A stretch of 64,000 bases of DNA. It comes from JAEZAF01 sp964395665. GTDB taxonomy: Bacteria > Chloroflexota > Anaerolineae > Aggregatilineales > Phototrophicaceae. Below the pieces are notes generated by a model. That model was given only the letters and a program-made list of their open reading frames with translations, had not been told where the DNA came from and did no database searches. The position numbers and the translations under genes are program-made. Of this stretch, positions 36,179 to 43,610 are shown in pieces (position 1 is the stretch's first letter; every line of letters starts with the position of its first letter). The DNA lies in the NCBI GenBank assembly GCA_964395665.1, contig CAYNDH010000005.1, positions 1-64,000 of the forward strand, written 5' to 3'.

Positions 36179-37333
36179 ATGGCTACTTCAAGCGCTGAAA
36201 CAACCATACATCGCGTGCTGATGCTTGAACCTCTCGACGTGAATCGCAAAGCGTTCGAGAACTGGCGTTATGAGGTCGTCTGTCTTCCCTGTGACGATGC
36301 TGATGCCTTCAGCCTGCTGGACGCACAGCCAGACGCGATTCTGGCCGACTTCTCATCAGTGACGACGGTTCTGTTTGAATCCGTGCGTACGCATGCCCCA
36401 TACCCAAAAGGGCCGCTGCTGGTCTTTGTCACCTCGCATGAAACCACCAGTTCTGTGGCAGACATCTGCGTTACACCCCAGAATATCGAACTGGTGCTGG
36501 CACCGCTGCTCCATGTCAGAGAAGAGGCGCACCGCCTGCATGAAAGCAATCAGGCGCTGCTGACATCTAACCACGAACTGAAACTCGAACTCCATCGCGA
36601 ACGCCTGCTGCGGAACGCTTCCGAAGTGCTGAAGAATATGATCGTGCGTAACGTCTCGCACGAGCTGCGCACGCCCCTGCTTCAGATCAAGACCGCTGTT
36701 GCACTGATGGCCGAAACCCTGCCCCTGCTCAGTCACGATGAAGAGGATAAAACCAATCAGACTGCAACGCTGGTCGAACTGGCAACCGGCGCGACAACCC
36801 GTCTCGAAACCCATGTGCGTAATATCACGATGCTCGGCGAGAGTATCGATCCCAAAATCGGGCCGATGATCCTGCGCGATGCCGCCGAAGCCGCACGACG
36901 CAATCTCTTCCGCCTGTGGGAATTTCGTGATCAGGTTGATCGCATCGAGTTTCAGGTGCCATCGAACCTGCCGCCGGTCCTTGGAGATAAAACCGGCATC
37001 AGCACCGTGCTTCAGCTTCTGCTGGATAACGCGCTCAAGTTCAGTACTCGTGAAGTGATCCTCAGCGCCCATGTCTCGGAAAGTTCGAATACCGTGCTGG
37101 TACGGGTCCGGGATTTTGGCATCGGTATCGCGCCAGATGAGCTGGACAAGATCTTCGACACATTTTATCAGGTCGATGGCTCTGATACCCGAAGTTATGG
37201 CGGCGCAGGCGTTGGGCTGGCGCTCGTCCGCATCATCCTCGCCCGGCACAATATCCAGATCCGTGTGGAGAGTGAAAAGGACATCGGCAGCAGCTTCTGC
37301 TTCCGTATGCCCATCATGTTAGAACGTGTTTGA
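36179..37333 (+). CDS. Histidine kinase with a degenerate receiver-like N-terminus
   Basis: The 384 residues comprise a receiver-like N-terminal domain (1-118), a coiled-coil linker, a HisKA domain with NVSHELRTPL and an HATPase domain with LLDNALKFS, DFGIGI and GGAGVGLAL. The N-terminal domain keeps an Asp in AILADFSS but has lost the acidic pocket (MLEPLD in place of VVDDD) and the KP motif, so it probably does not accept phosphate normally. The last codons and the TGA stop lie inside the left inverted repeat of a MITE-like element, so the original C-terminus may have been replaced by LERV. Confidence 0.9.
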   Translation: MATSSAETTIHRVLMLEPLDVNRKAFENWRYEVVCLPCDDADAFSLLDAQPDAILADFSSVTTVLFESVRTHAPYPKGPLLVFVTSHETTSSVADICVTPQNIELVLAPLLHVREEAHRLHESNQALLTSNHELKLELHRERLLRNASEVLKNMIVRNVSHELRTPLLQIKTAVALMAETLPLLSHDEEDKTNQTATLVELATGATTRLETHVRNITMLGESIDPKIGPMILRDAAEAARRNLFRLWEFRDQVDRIEFQVPSNLPPVLGDKTGISTVLQLLLDNALKFSTREVILSAHVSESSNTVLVRVRDFGIGIAPDELDKIFDTFYQVDGSDTRSYGGAGVGLALVRIILARHNIQIRVESEKDIGSSFCFRMPIMLERV

Positions 37334-37477
37334 ATATTCAGAAAACGATTCTGAAATTTATGGAAACACCGGACAATGCCTGCATTGTCCCTACAAAAGA
37401 TGCTGAACGTAGGGACAGGGCCGCATTGCTTGCAATGGCGCCCTGTCCGCGCCGGAATCCAATTTCCAAACAGGTTC
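37322..37477. mobile_element. 156-bp MITE-like element with TA target duplication (IS630/Tc1-like)
   Basis: The 20-base ends at 37319-37338 and 37461-37480 are inverted copies with 17 of 20 matches (TTAGAAC-G/C-TGTTTG core). Both ends abut TA (37320-37321 and 37478-37479), the target duplication of the IS630/Tc1-mariner group. The interior is highly palindromic: GGACAATG/CATTGTCC (37371-37390), GTCCCTAC/GTAGGGAC (37387-37416) and GGACAGGGC/GCCCTGTCC (37413-37448). There is no transposase, so it is non-autonomous. The left end supplies the stop codon of the upstream kinase. Confidence 0.75.
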
Positions 37478-37479
37478 TA

Positions 37480-37725
37480 ATAGCACCGTACAGTATCAGA
37501 TGAATAATTCTTTAAAATATTGGCCGCCAGGCCGTTCAGTCGTATGGAAACTGTCAGGCCATTTGCATAGCCGTCCGTATCCAGTAAAGTGGACTTTTCA
37601 CGGCTCAGAACGTCTGTTAGTTCTGGTTAGACTGTGTAAGAATGTGTTACAGTTGACGCACAGGACAGTAACACAGGCAGGCTTACCCGTTTTTTAATAA
37701 TCCTGTGAGCATGACAAGACCTTTG
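37480..37725. other. Intergenic stretch between the MITE and the prenyl synthase promoter
   Basis: I see no supported gene here. One 65-codon frame (37500-37697) lacks a ribosome binding site and has atypical composition (many Arg, His and Trp), so I do not call it. No RNA motif is recognised. Confidence 0.5.
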
Positions 37726-37754
37726 TTGACCCTTGTTTTTGGGTGATGTATAAT
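37726..37754 (+). promoter_or_regulatory. Consensus sigma70 promoter for polyprenyl synthase
   Basis: TTGACC (37726-37731) and a perfect TATAAT (37749-37754) are 17 bases apart. Transcription should start near 37761, leaving a ~54-base leader to the ATG at 37815 and only ~12 bases to the ATG at 37773. Confidence 0.85.
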
Positions 37755-37814
37755 ACTTTTAGTTAGTTCTAAATGTCACAAACGTTGGTGGCGGGACTGG
37801 TAGGGACAATACAT

Positions 37815-38783
37815 ATGGCGATCAAAGATGCGGCGCAGTACGAAGTGAACACCGCTCATTCGGAAGAAATAACCATCGACCAGTTTATCGAGCTGGGCCT
37901 TCATGAGGTTGAAGCGCTGATGCATCGCGTCGTCGAGACCGATGTACCAGTACTGCGTGAGGCCAGTCATCATATTCTGGCGGCGGGTGGCAAGCGCATC
38001 CGCCCCCGTCTGATGCTCGCAAGTTATGCGGCATGCGGCGGACAGGATTATCATCGTGTCGCGGCCCCTGCTTCTGCCCTTGAACTGGTTCACACGGCCA
38101 GCGTCGTCCACGATGACATCAATGATCATGGTGTGCTGCGGCGCGGTCGCCCTTCGGTTAACGCAGTGTGGGGGCGCACCTTCGCCCTGCTGACCGGTGA
38201 CTTCCTGTTCACCAAGGTCTATGAACTGATGGCCCCCTACAAGGATCTGAATATCATCCTTGCTGATGCCACCGTCGCACTGGTGGAAGGTGAAACCCTT
38301 CAGGCCAGCGCTGTGAAAGATAACAACCTCTCGCGTAAAACCTATATGGACATCATCGCCCGCAAGACCGCCGCCCTCTTTCAGGCCGGTGGTGTGTTGG
38401 GCGCACGCTTAGCCAATGCCACCGAACAGCAGGTTGAAGTTCTCGGCAAGTTCGGCTTCAACATCGGCCTCGCTTTCCAGATCGTCGATGACATCCTTGA
38501 TCTGGTCGGGGACAGCGCAACCATTGGCAAAGGCGCCGGTCTTGACCGTGAACAGGGCAAGGGGCTTTCCGCCGCCTATGCTACCGAACACGAAGCCCCT
38601 GTCGAAACTACATTTGACATCATCCAGCGCAAACTGCTGGAAGGTGATGCCGTCGAAGAAGGCCGCGCACAGGCGCACAATCTGGTGGAGATGGCGATTG
38701 CCGGGCTGGACATCCTGCCGGATAATCCCGGTAAGCAGGCCCTGATCGAACTCGCACGTTCCACTGTCGAGCGTGCCTATTAG
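37815..38783 (+). CDS. Polyprenyl (long-chain) diphosphate synthase
   Basis: This 322-residue trans-prenyltransferase has the first Asp-rich motif DDIND at 100-104 and the second DDILD at 225-229, plus GGKRIRPRL near 58-66. It condenses IPP onto allylic diphosphates to make quinone side chains or longer isoprenoids. Small residues (Ala, Ser) four and five positions before the first motif fit a long-chain product rather than GGPP; this is inference. The ATG at 37815 is chosen because AGGGA lies eight bases upstream and the promoter leaves a usable leader; an earlier ATG at 37773 lacks a ribosome binding site. Confidence 0.92.
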   Translation: MAIKDAAQYEVNTAHSEEITIDQFIELGLHEVEALMHRVVETDVPVLREASHHILAAGGKRIRPRLMLASYAACGGQDYHRVAAPASALELVHTASVVHDDINDHGVLRRGRPSVNAVWGRTFALLTGDFLFTKVYELMAPYKDLNIILADATVALVEGETLQASAVKDNNLSRKTYMDIIARKTAALFQAGGVLGARLANATEQQVEVLGKFGFNIGLAFQIVDDILDLVGDSATIGKGAGLDREQGKGLSAAYATEHEAPVETTFDIIQRKLLEGDAVEEGRAQAHNLVEMAIAGLDILPDNPGKQALIELARSTVERAY

Positions 38784-38804
38784 CCACTGCCGATCTGAAA
38801 TTTC

Positions 38805-38838
38805 AAAATCCGGTTCACTGTGAGCCGGATTTTTGTTT
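38805..38838 (+). terminator. Intrinsic terminator after polyprenyl synthase
   Basis: AATCCGGTTCAC pairs with GTGAGCCGGATT around a one-base centre (one internal mismatch) and is followed by TTTTGTTTT, 22 bases after the gene's stop codon. Confidence 0.85.
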
Positions 38839-38919
38839 TCTTGTGCATTCCGGCTTGACGGTGGTAGTATCGACGCCGACCGCCTCTCTGAAACTTCACC
38901 AGCCGGAGAACACAATCCC

Positions 38920-40644
38920 ATGAGCCTGAATGTACTGACCATCGCTGAAATCCGGGCCGCTGAAGAGACCGCCAACGCAGCCGGTTACGCCTATGAGCAG
39001 ATGATGGAAGATGCAGGGATCGCTGCCGCCGAGCGTGCAATCATCCTGCTCGAAGGGTTCAGCCAGCCGAAGATCACGGTGCTGGTCGGTTCAGGTAATA
39101 ACGGCGGTGATGGACTGGTCGCAGGGCGTGTGATCGCCGAACAGATCCCTGATGCACAGGTGCGCTTTTATCTGCTTAGCCGCCGCGATGAGGCACAGGA
39201 CCCGGTTTTCGCCAAAGCGCACACCGCCGGACTCTTCATGGCGTACACTGAAGACGATCGCGATCACCGGGTACTGCGTAATATGGTCGCCAGTTCTGAT
39301 CTGATCATCGATGCCCTGCTGGGAATCGGTGTCAAACTACCGCTGAAACAGCCGGTGCAGCGCATCCTGCGGAGTGCGCGTCAGGCGGTAGAAGAACGCC
39401 GCCGCGCATCACGATTACGGGCACGCACGGTCGATCCTACCCGCTCTGGTCAGATCGAATATCCCCCACGTCAGGTGATCCTTGCCATCGACTGTCCGAG
39501 CGGCCTGAACTGTGATACCGGCGAACTTGACGACACCACGCTACATGCCGATGAGACGATCACCTTTATCGCGGCCAAACCCGGCCTGCTGACCTTCCCC
39601 GGTGCGGCGGCTGTCGGAAAACTGCACATCGCCCCGCTGGAGATGCCAGAAGGTTTTACCTTGCCCGCTTCAGGACTGCATCTGCTGGATCACGCCGCCG
39701 TCACTGCCCTGCTTCCACCGCGTGCCGCTGACAGTCACAAAGGGACGTTTGGCAAGGTGATGGTCATCGCTGGTTCCGGCAATTACGCCGGTGCAGCACT
39801 GCTGTGCGGACGTGCAGCCTATCGCAGCGGGGCCGGGCTGGTGACAGTCGGTGTCCCTGCACCGCTGGCGGGCGCACTGGCCGGTCATCTGCTGGAAGCC
39901 ACATGGCTGCTGCTGGCGCATGATATGGGGGCATTGAGCGCCGACGCCGCTGAAACAATCCGGCGTGAAATCGACGGCTATAAATCGCTGCTGATCGGTC
40001 CGGGTTTGGGACAGGAACAGACCACGCTCGAACTGCTGAAACGGCTTTTCACCCGTAAAGCGGGAAAATCAAAGCGGGATATTGGCTTTGGCCTGCCCGC
40101 AGCCGCATCAGGCGACACAGGCGAGCATGATACAGCATTCGAGCTGCCGCCCACCGTGATTGATGCTGACGGGCTGAATCTGCTTTCGAAAATTGAGGAG
40201 TGGTGGAAGTTGCTGCCTGTTGAAACCGTGCTGACACCGCATCCGGCGGAGATGGGCCGATTGAGTCAGGTTTCGACGGAAGAAGTACAGACACAGCGGC
40301 TGGATCTGGCCCGGTCTAAAGCTGCGGAGTGGAACGTCGTGCTGGTCCTGAAAGGGGCCATGACCATCATCGCCGCACCGGATGGCAGAATCGCCCTGTC
40401 GCCCTTCAAGACGGACGCGCTGGCAACCGCTGGCACAGGGGATGTGCTGGCCGGCCTGATTGCCGGGATGCTGGCGCAGGGCTTAAACACCTTCGACGCA
40501 GCACAGGCCGCCGTTTATGTCCACGGGCTGGCCGGTATCAAGGCGGCTGAATATTTCGGCAGCAAACACCACCCCAGCGGGCGGAGCGTCCTTGCCGGTG
40601 ATGTGCTGGATCAGATTTCAGAAGCATTCCGTGATTTCGTGTAA
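38920..40644 (+). CDS. Bifunctional NAD(P)HX epimerase / dehydratase
   Basis: This 574-residue protein joins the two enzymes that repair hydrated NAD(P)H. The N-terminal epimerase (NnrE/YjeF-N, about 1-225) has VGSGNNGGDGLVAGR and AIDCPSGLN. The C-terminal ADP/ATP-dependent dehydratase (NnrD/YjeF-C, about 250-574) has GSGNYAGAALL, GPGLGQ, DADGLNLL, TPHPAEMGRL and the nucleotide motif TAGTGDVLAG. I use the ATG at 38920, where YjeF-N homology begins, with GGAG 11 bases upstream. There are two small inserts: a basic linker near residues 150-178, and a Gly/Asp/His-rich stretch near 385-405. Confidence 0.94.
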   Translation: MSLNVLTIAEIRAAEETANAAGYAYEQMMEDAGIAAAERAIILLEGFSQPKITVLVGSGNNGGDGLVAGRVIAEQIPDAQVRFYLLSRRDEAQDPVFAKAHTAGLFMAYTEDDRDHRVLRNMVASSDLIIDALLGIGVKLPLKQPVQRILRSARQAVEERRRASRLRARTVDPTRSGQIEYPPRQVILAIDCPSGLNCDTGELDDTTLHADETITFIAAKPGLLTFPGAAAVGKLHIAPLEMPEGFTLPASGLHLLDHAAVTALLPPRAADSHKGTFGKVMVIAGSGNYAGAALLCGRAAYRSGAGLVTVGVPAPLAGALAGHLLEATWLLLAHDMGALSADAAETIRREIDGYKSLLIGPGLGQEQTTLELLKRLFTRKAGKSKRDIGFGLPAAASGDTGEHDTAFELPPTVIDADGLNLLSKIEEWWKLLPVETVLTPHPAEMGRLSQVSTEEVQTQRLDLARSKAAEWNVVLVLKGAMTIIAAPDGRIALSPFKTDALATAGTGDVLAGLIAGMLAQGLNTFDAAQAAVYVHGLAGIKAAEYFGSKHHPSGRSVLAGDVLDQISEAFRDFV

Positions 40645-40678
40645 ATGGTGATCGCTGGTAGCGCTGTCATCTCGCCCG

Positions 40679-40951
40679 TTAGATCGCTGGCGGCTGACCA
40701 AGCTCCGCCAGACGCCGCCGCGCCGCCGCTTTTCCCTCTTCGATCCCTTCCTGCACTGGATCGGACGGTCCTAAGGTACTCAGTTTGGCCTGCACGCCGC
40801 TGGCGACCTGATTGACTGTATCAACCGGGCGAAAACGCGGCCCGCGCACCAGCGACAGCACACCGCCGGCCACCAGTCCCCAGAAAAATCCGGCCAACAC
40901 CGTGCCTTCGCGCAACTGCTGTTTTCTAGTCTGCTTTATTGACCGCTTCAT
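40679..40951 (-). CDS. Small single-span membrane protein
   Basis: This 90-residue protein has a basic N-terminus, one Gly-rich membrane segment (about residues 17-34, with FFWGLVAGGVLSLV) and a helical Ala/Lys/Glu-rich tail. The layout resembles YtxH-like proteins, but similarity is too weak to name it. It is the last of three closely spaced minus-strand membrane protein genes, four bases after its neighbour. Confidence 0.65.
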   Translation of the reverse strand: MKRSIKQTRKQQLREGTVLAGFFWGLVAGGVLSLVRGPRFRPVDTVNQVASGVQAKLSTLGPSDPVQEGIEEGKAAARRRLAELGQPPAI

Positions 40952-40954
40952 GGT

Positions 40955-41428
40955 TTACTGATCCTTCGTAGACCGGCGGACGGCACGGCGGATGCCACCC
41001 AACTCACGCAAAAATACCGATGCCCCCGCAGTGAATCCCCCAAATTTGACCAGCGGCGTCGCGACACTCTCGCTGACGAACTGTGCCGATCCCTTCACGG
41101 TTTTCAGCGTATCCTGTAGATTGTTCAGCGCCGGTTTGATTTCGTTTTGCAGCAGGTTGGCAAGGTTGGCAACCTGAATCACCAGCACCACCAGCGCTAA
41201 CGCAATCAGAATGCCCTGAAGCATCAGAATGATGATAAAGACATCACGCACCATGCTGAAGAATTCGGCTGCCCCCTGCACATCGGTGATCGCAAACACG
41301 AAGCTCACGATGAACAGCAGGACAATCACACCGATGACCGCACCGCCAGCAATCATGGCATAGCGGGTAAATGGCAGACCCTTCTTTTCTTCGGCTGCCG
41401 GTGGTTGATAGGTCTCGACTTCAGACAT
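40955..41428 (-). CDS. Two-span membrane protein with DUF948-like helix
   Basis: This 157-residue protein has hydrophobic segments at about residues 23-50 and 66-90, followed by an amphipathic helical tail (LLQNEIKPALNNLQDTLKTV and onward) resembling DUF948-type envelope proteins. No catalytic features are seen. It sits between two other small membrane protein genes with gaps of three to four bases, so they are surely co-transcribed and may form one envelope complex. Confidence 0.7.
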   Translation of the reverse strand: MSEVETYQPPAAEEKKGLPFTRYAMIAGGAVIGVIVLLFIVSFVFAITDVQGAAEFFSMVRDVFIIILMLQGILIALALVVLVIQVANLANLLQNEIKPALNNLQDTLKTVKGSAQFVSESVATPLVKFGGFTAGASVFLRELGGIRRAVRRSTKDQ

Positions 41429-41431
41429 GCA

Positions 41432-41716
41432 TCATCCTTTACGGTTGCTTCTGCGCCGCACGCGCTTTGAAGTCATGACGCGTGCGATCATCAAGGCCAC
41501 GAATGCTCCAACAAGTGCTGTCAGCAAATGCAGAGCGCCAACTTTAAAATAATCGACATCAAATAACGCGCCCATTACATGACCAATCGCGAACCCTAAC
41601 CAGCCTGAAAGCAGGAAAAGTGCGAGTCGTCGGGCATCGCCCCCAAACACCAGGTGGAAGCCGGAAGCGATAAAGGTTGACAAAATAAAACCGAAAACAA
41701 AACTGGGACTAGGCAT
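41432..41716 (-). CDS. Small three-span membrane protein
   Basis: This 94-residue protein consists mostly of three hydrophobic segments (about 5-23, 31-50 and 60-79) and ends with a basic cluster (SKRVRRRSNRKG) that should lie in the cytoplasm. No family is recognised. It is the first gene of the three-gene minus-strand membrane operon and is divergent from the SRPBCC gene. Confidence 0.7.
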   Translation of the reverse strand: MPSPSFVFGFILSTFIASGFHLVFGGDARRLALFLLSGWLGFAIGHVMGALFDVDYFKVGALHLLTALVGAFVALMIARVMTSKRVRRRSNRKG

Positions 41717-41718
41717 GT

Positions 41719-41747
41719 TTGGCCGTAAATCGAATAGATGCTACAAT
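41719..41747 (+). promoter_or_regulatory. Putative promoter of the SRPBCC gene
   Basis: TTGGCC (41719-41724) and TACAAT (41742-41747) are 17 bases apart, directed at the SRPBCC gene about 100 bases downstream. Confidence 0.5.
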
Positions 41748-41792
41748 GAAAGGGTTAGTGTAACATAAATGCACCCTATGAACATCGCTTAG

Positions 41793-41846
41793 CTTGCCTG
41801 GTTGCTTGCTAGCCTACTTGCCTGCTTACCTGCGTACTTGCTTACT
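41793..41846 (+). repeat. 8-bp-period degenerate tandem array abutting a start codon
   Basis: Seven consecutive 8-base units (CTTGCCTG, GTTGCTTG, CTAGCCTA, CTTGCCTG, CTTACCTG, CGTACTTG and a last CTTACT) run directly into the ATG at 41847. They occupy the position where a ribosome binding site would be, and no Shine-Dalgarno sequence is visible. Confidence 0.8.
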
Positions 41847-43391
41847 ATGACACTTATTGATAATCGAATTTTGATTCCAGCCACACAGGATCGCATCTGG
41901 GCTATTGTCAGCGATCTACAACAGAATCCCCAATGGCAGGTTGACTGTCAGGGCGTATCGATCCTCTCCACCGCGAAAAGCGGTCAGGGGACGCGCTGGC
42001 GTTCCGTTTCCAGAAATGGGCGCGAGCAGGTCCTTGAGATCACGGCCTGGTATGATCGCCTTGGCTATGAATACCGCATTGTCGATGGTACCAATCTGGC
42101 ATCCAACAAAGGGCTGCTGCGCCTTCAGGAAATCCCCGAAGGCACTATTGTGCAGTGGACGTTCACCTACGAGCCGACCGGCTTCCTAAGCGGTGTGCAG
42201 GATACACTTCGCACCCGTCGCAAACTGGAAGCGGAGATCGTCGACAGCCTGCGCCAGCTCTACCGCCTGCTCTCCAATCGCGCTCAATCAGGCGCATTTG
42301 AAACCAAAGCGCTTATCCGTGAAGCACCAGACGTAGAGGCACGGGCGCATTATCAGCCGCGCCATCCTTCGAACGTCGAAGCCATGGGCACAGGCGATAC
42401 CGCAGCATCAGGCAGCGCAGCGCCGGCCAGAGCATCATCTGCGGATCATATCCCGGCACCTGATCCGATTACCCAACTGAACATGCCGCAGGTCGCCGAA
42501 CCCGACAATGCAGAGGGCGATACCCGGCCTAATCCGGCGATTGCCCAGCCTGCTGAACCTGGCGCACCAGCTCAAACCACATCGCACCAGCCGGACGATG
42601 ATGCTGCATTTCGCCCGCCCACGCCGACTGTCTTATCCACACCCGCCGTGCCCGCGCCGTCAGCGTTGGAGACAACCGAACCAGATGAGCAGGCATCCGT
42701 AGAACCTGCTTCCATGCCGCCTGCTTTCGAGCAACCGGTGACGGATTCAGCTTCTGGGCAGGCAGGCATTCCCACCCCAGCCGAGACTGCGAAAGACTTC
42801 AGTCCGGGTGTCGCCGCCGAAGCCACACAGACAGACAGTTCGCCCCCTGCACCGGTGACAGTCGAGCCAGTGTCATCAATTGAGCAACCGGATGCAGGCA
42901 GCACCCAGCCAGCACCGGAACCTGTCACAAAAGATGAGGCCGCGCCAGCTTCTGCCAGCACATCCAGCATACCTGATGCGCCCACCCTTTCCGACAGCCC
43001 AGGCATGATCGACACCCGTGAAGTAGACACGGCGCGGATCAGCATCTTTGATCTGTTCGGCATTCCGAAACCAAGCGAAACACAGGAAATGCAGCGCATC
43101 GATCTGCCGCAGTTCAGTGACTCCAGTGAGCTGCTCCCCGCAGTTGTTGATGATGTCGATAAAACCCCTGAACAGACGCCGCTGGCTGAACCGGCTGAAC
43201 CGGAAACAATCACCTCTCCGGCGTCCATCGCGGAAACACCGATTGCGACGCCAGAAGCTGCGACGACTGCGCCGGTTACATCACCCAGACCAGCGCCAGC
43301 CGTCAGCCTGTATGCCGCCCCCTATACCGGGCGCATTGGCCTGCGCTGGCGGCTGCGGCGTACAGCGGTCAGCCTACGCCGCCCCCGCTAA
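41847..43391 (+). CDS. SRPBCC (START-like) domain protein with long Pro/Ala-rich tail
   Basis: The protein has 514 residues. Residues 1-150 form a polyketide-cyclase/START-like SRPBCC domain (ATQDRIWAIVSDLQQNPQWQ is the typical first helix), a fold that binds hydrophobic ligands. The remaining ~360 residues are low-complexity, acidic and rich in Pro, Ala, Thr and Glu, with a short hydrophobic-charged island (ARISIFDLFGIPKPSE) near residue 395 and a basic end (IGLRWRLRRTAVSLRRPR). The start is set at 41847 because the upstream frame is only the 8-bp repeat read as protein. Function unknown. Confidence 0.7.
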   Translation: MTLIDNRILIPATQDRIWAIVSDLQQNPQWQVDCQGVSILSTAKSGQGTRWRSVSRNGREQVLEITAWYDRLGYEYRIVDGTNLASNKGLLRLQEIPEGTIVQWTFTYEPTGFLSGVQDTLRTRRKLEAEIVDSLRQLYRLLSNRAQSGAFETKALIREAPDVEARAHYQPRHPSNVEAMGTGDTAASGSAAPARASSADHIPAPDPITQLNMPQVAEPDNAEGDTRPNPAIAQPAEPGAPAQTTSHQPDDDAAFRPPTPTVLSTPAVPAPSALETTEPDEQASVEPASMPPAFEQPVTDSASGQAGIPTPAETAKDFSPGVAAEATQTDSSPPAPVTVEPVSSIEQPDAGSTQPAPEPVTKDEAAPASASTSSIPDAPTLSDSPGMIDTREVDTARISIFDLFGIPKPSETQEMQRIDLPQFSDSSELLPAVVDDVDKTPEQTPLAEPAEPETITSPASIAETPIATPEAATTAPVTSPRPAPAVSLYAAPYTGRIGLRWRLRRTAVSLRRPR

Positions 43392-43440
43392 TCTGAAGCA
43401 TTAACCGGGTCGCGAATCGGACTGTTTTTGACAACAGACA

Positions 43441-43474
43441 AAAAAAAGAAGCACTCGATTGAGCGCTTCTTTTT
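43441..43474. terminator. Bidirectional terminator between SRPBCC gene and tRNA-His
   Basis: AGAAGCACTC and GAGCGCTTCT form a hairpin with one mismatch, flanked by an A-run on the left and a T-run on the right. It can end the plus-strand SRPBCC transcript and the minus-strand tRNA transcript. Confidence 0.88.
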
Positions 43475-43479
43475 GTTTG

Positions 43480-43553
43480 GGTGGCTGACGGGGCTCGAAC
43501 CCGCGACCTTCTAGGCCACAACCAGACACTCTGCCAACTGAGCTACAGCCACC
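43480..43553 (-). tRNA. tRNA-His (GTG anticodon)
   Basis: On the minus strand the cloverleaf is clear: acceptor GTGGCTG with CAGCCAC, D-arm GCTCAGTTGGCAGAGT, anticodon stem TCTGG/CTAGA around loop TTGTGGC, and T-arm GCGGG-TTCGAGC-CCCGT. The anticodon is GTG for His. An encoded G at the -1 position (43553) faces C73, the histidine identity pair. A complete 3' CCA is not encoded. Confidence 0.97.
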
Positions 43554-43610
43554 ATACGCTGATAAGTATAGCAAAAGCGCATGGTGGTGTCTAGCCTTGA
43601 CTGCAATTTT

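Noticed and set aside
37500..37697. 65-codon frame between the MITE and the prenyl synthase promoter
   Set aside because: No ribosome binding site, odd composition and no similarity to anything recognised.
41802..41846. Upstream TTG start adding 15 residues to the SRPBCC protein
   Set aside because: The added peptide is just the 8-bp repeat read in frame (Leu/Ala/Tyr-rich), and there is no ribosome binding site.
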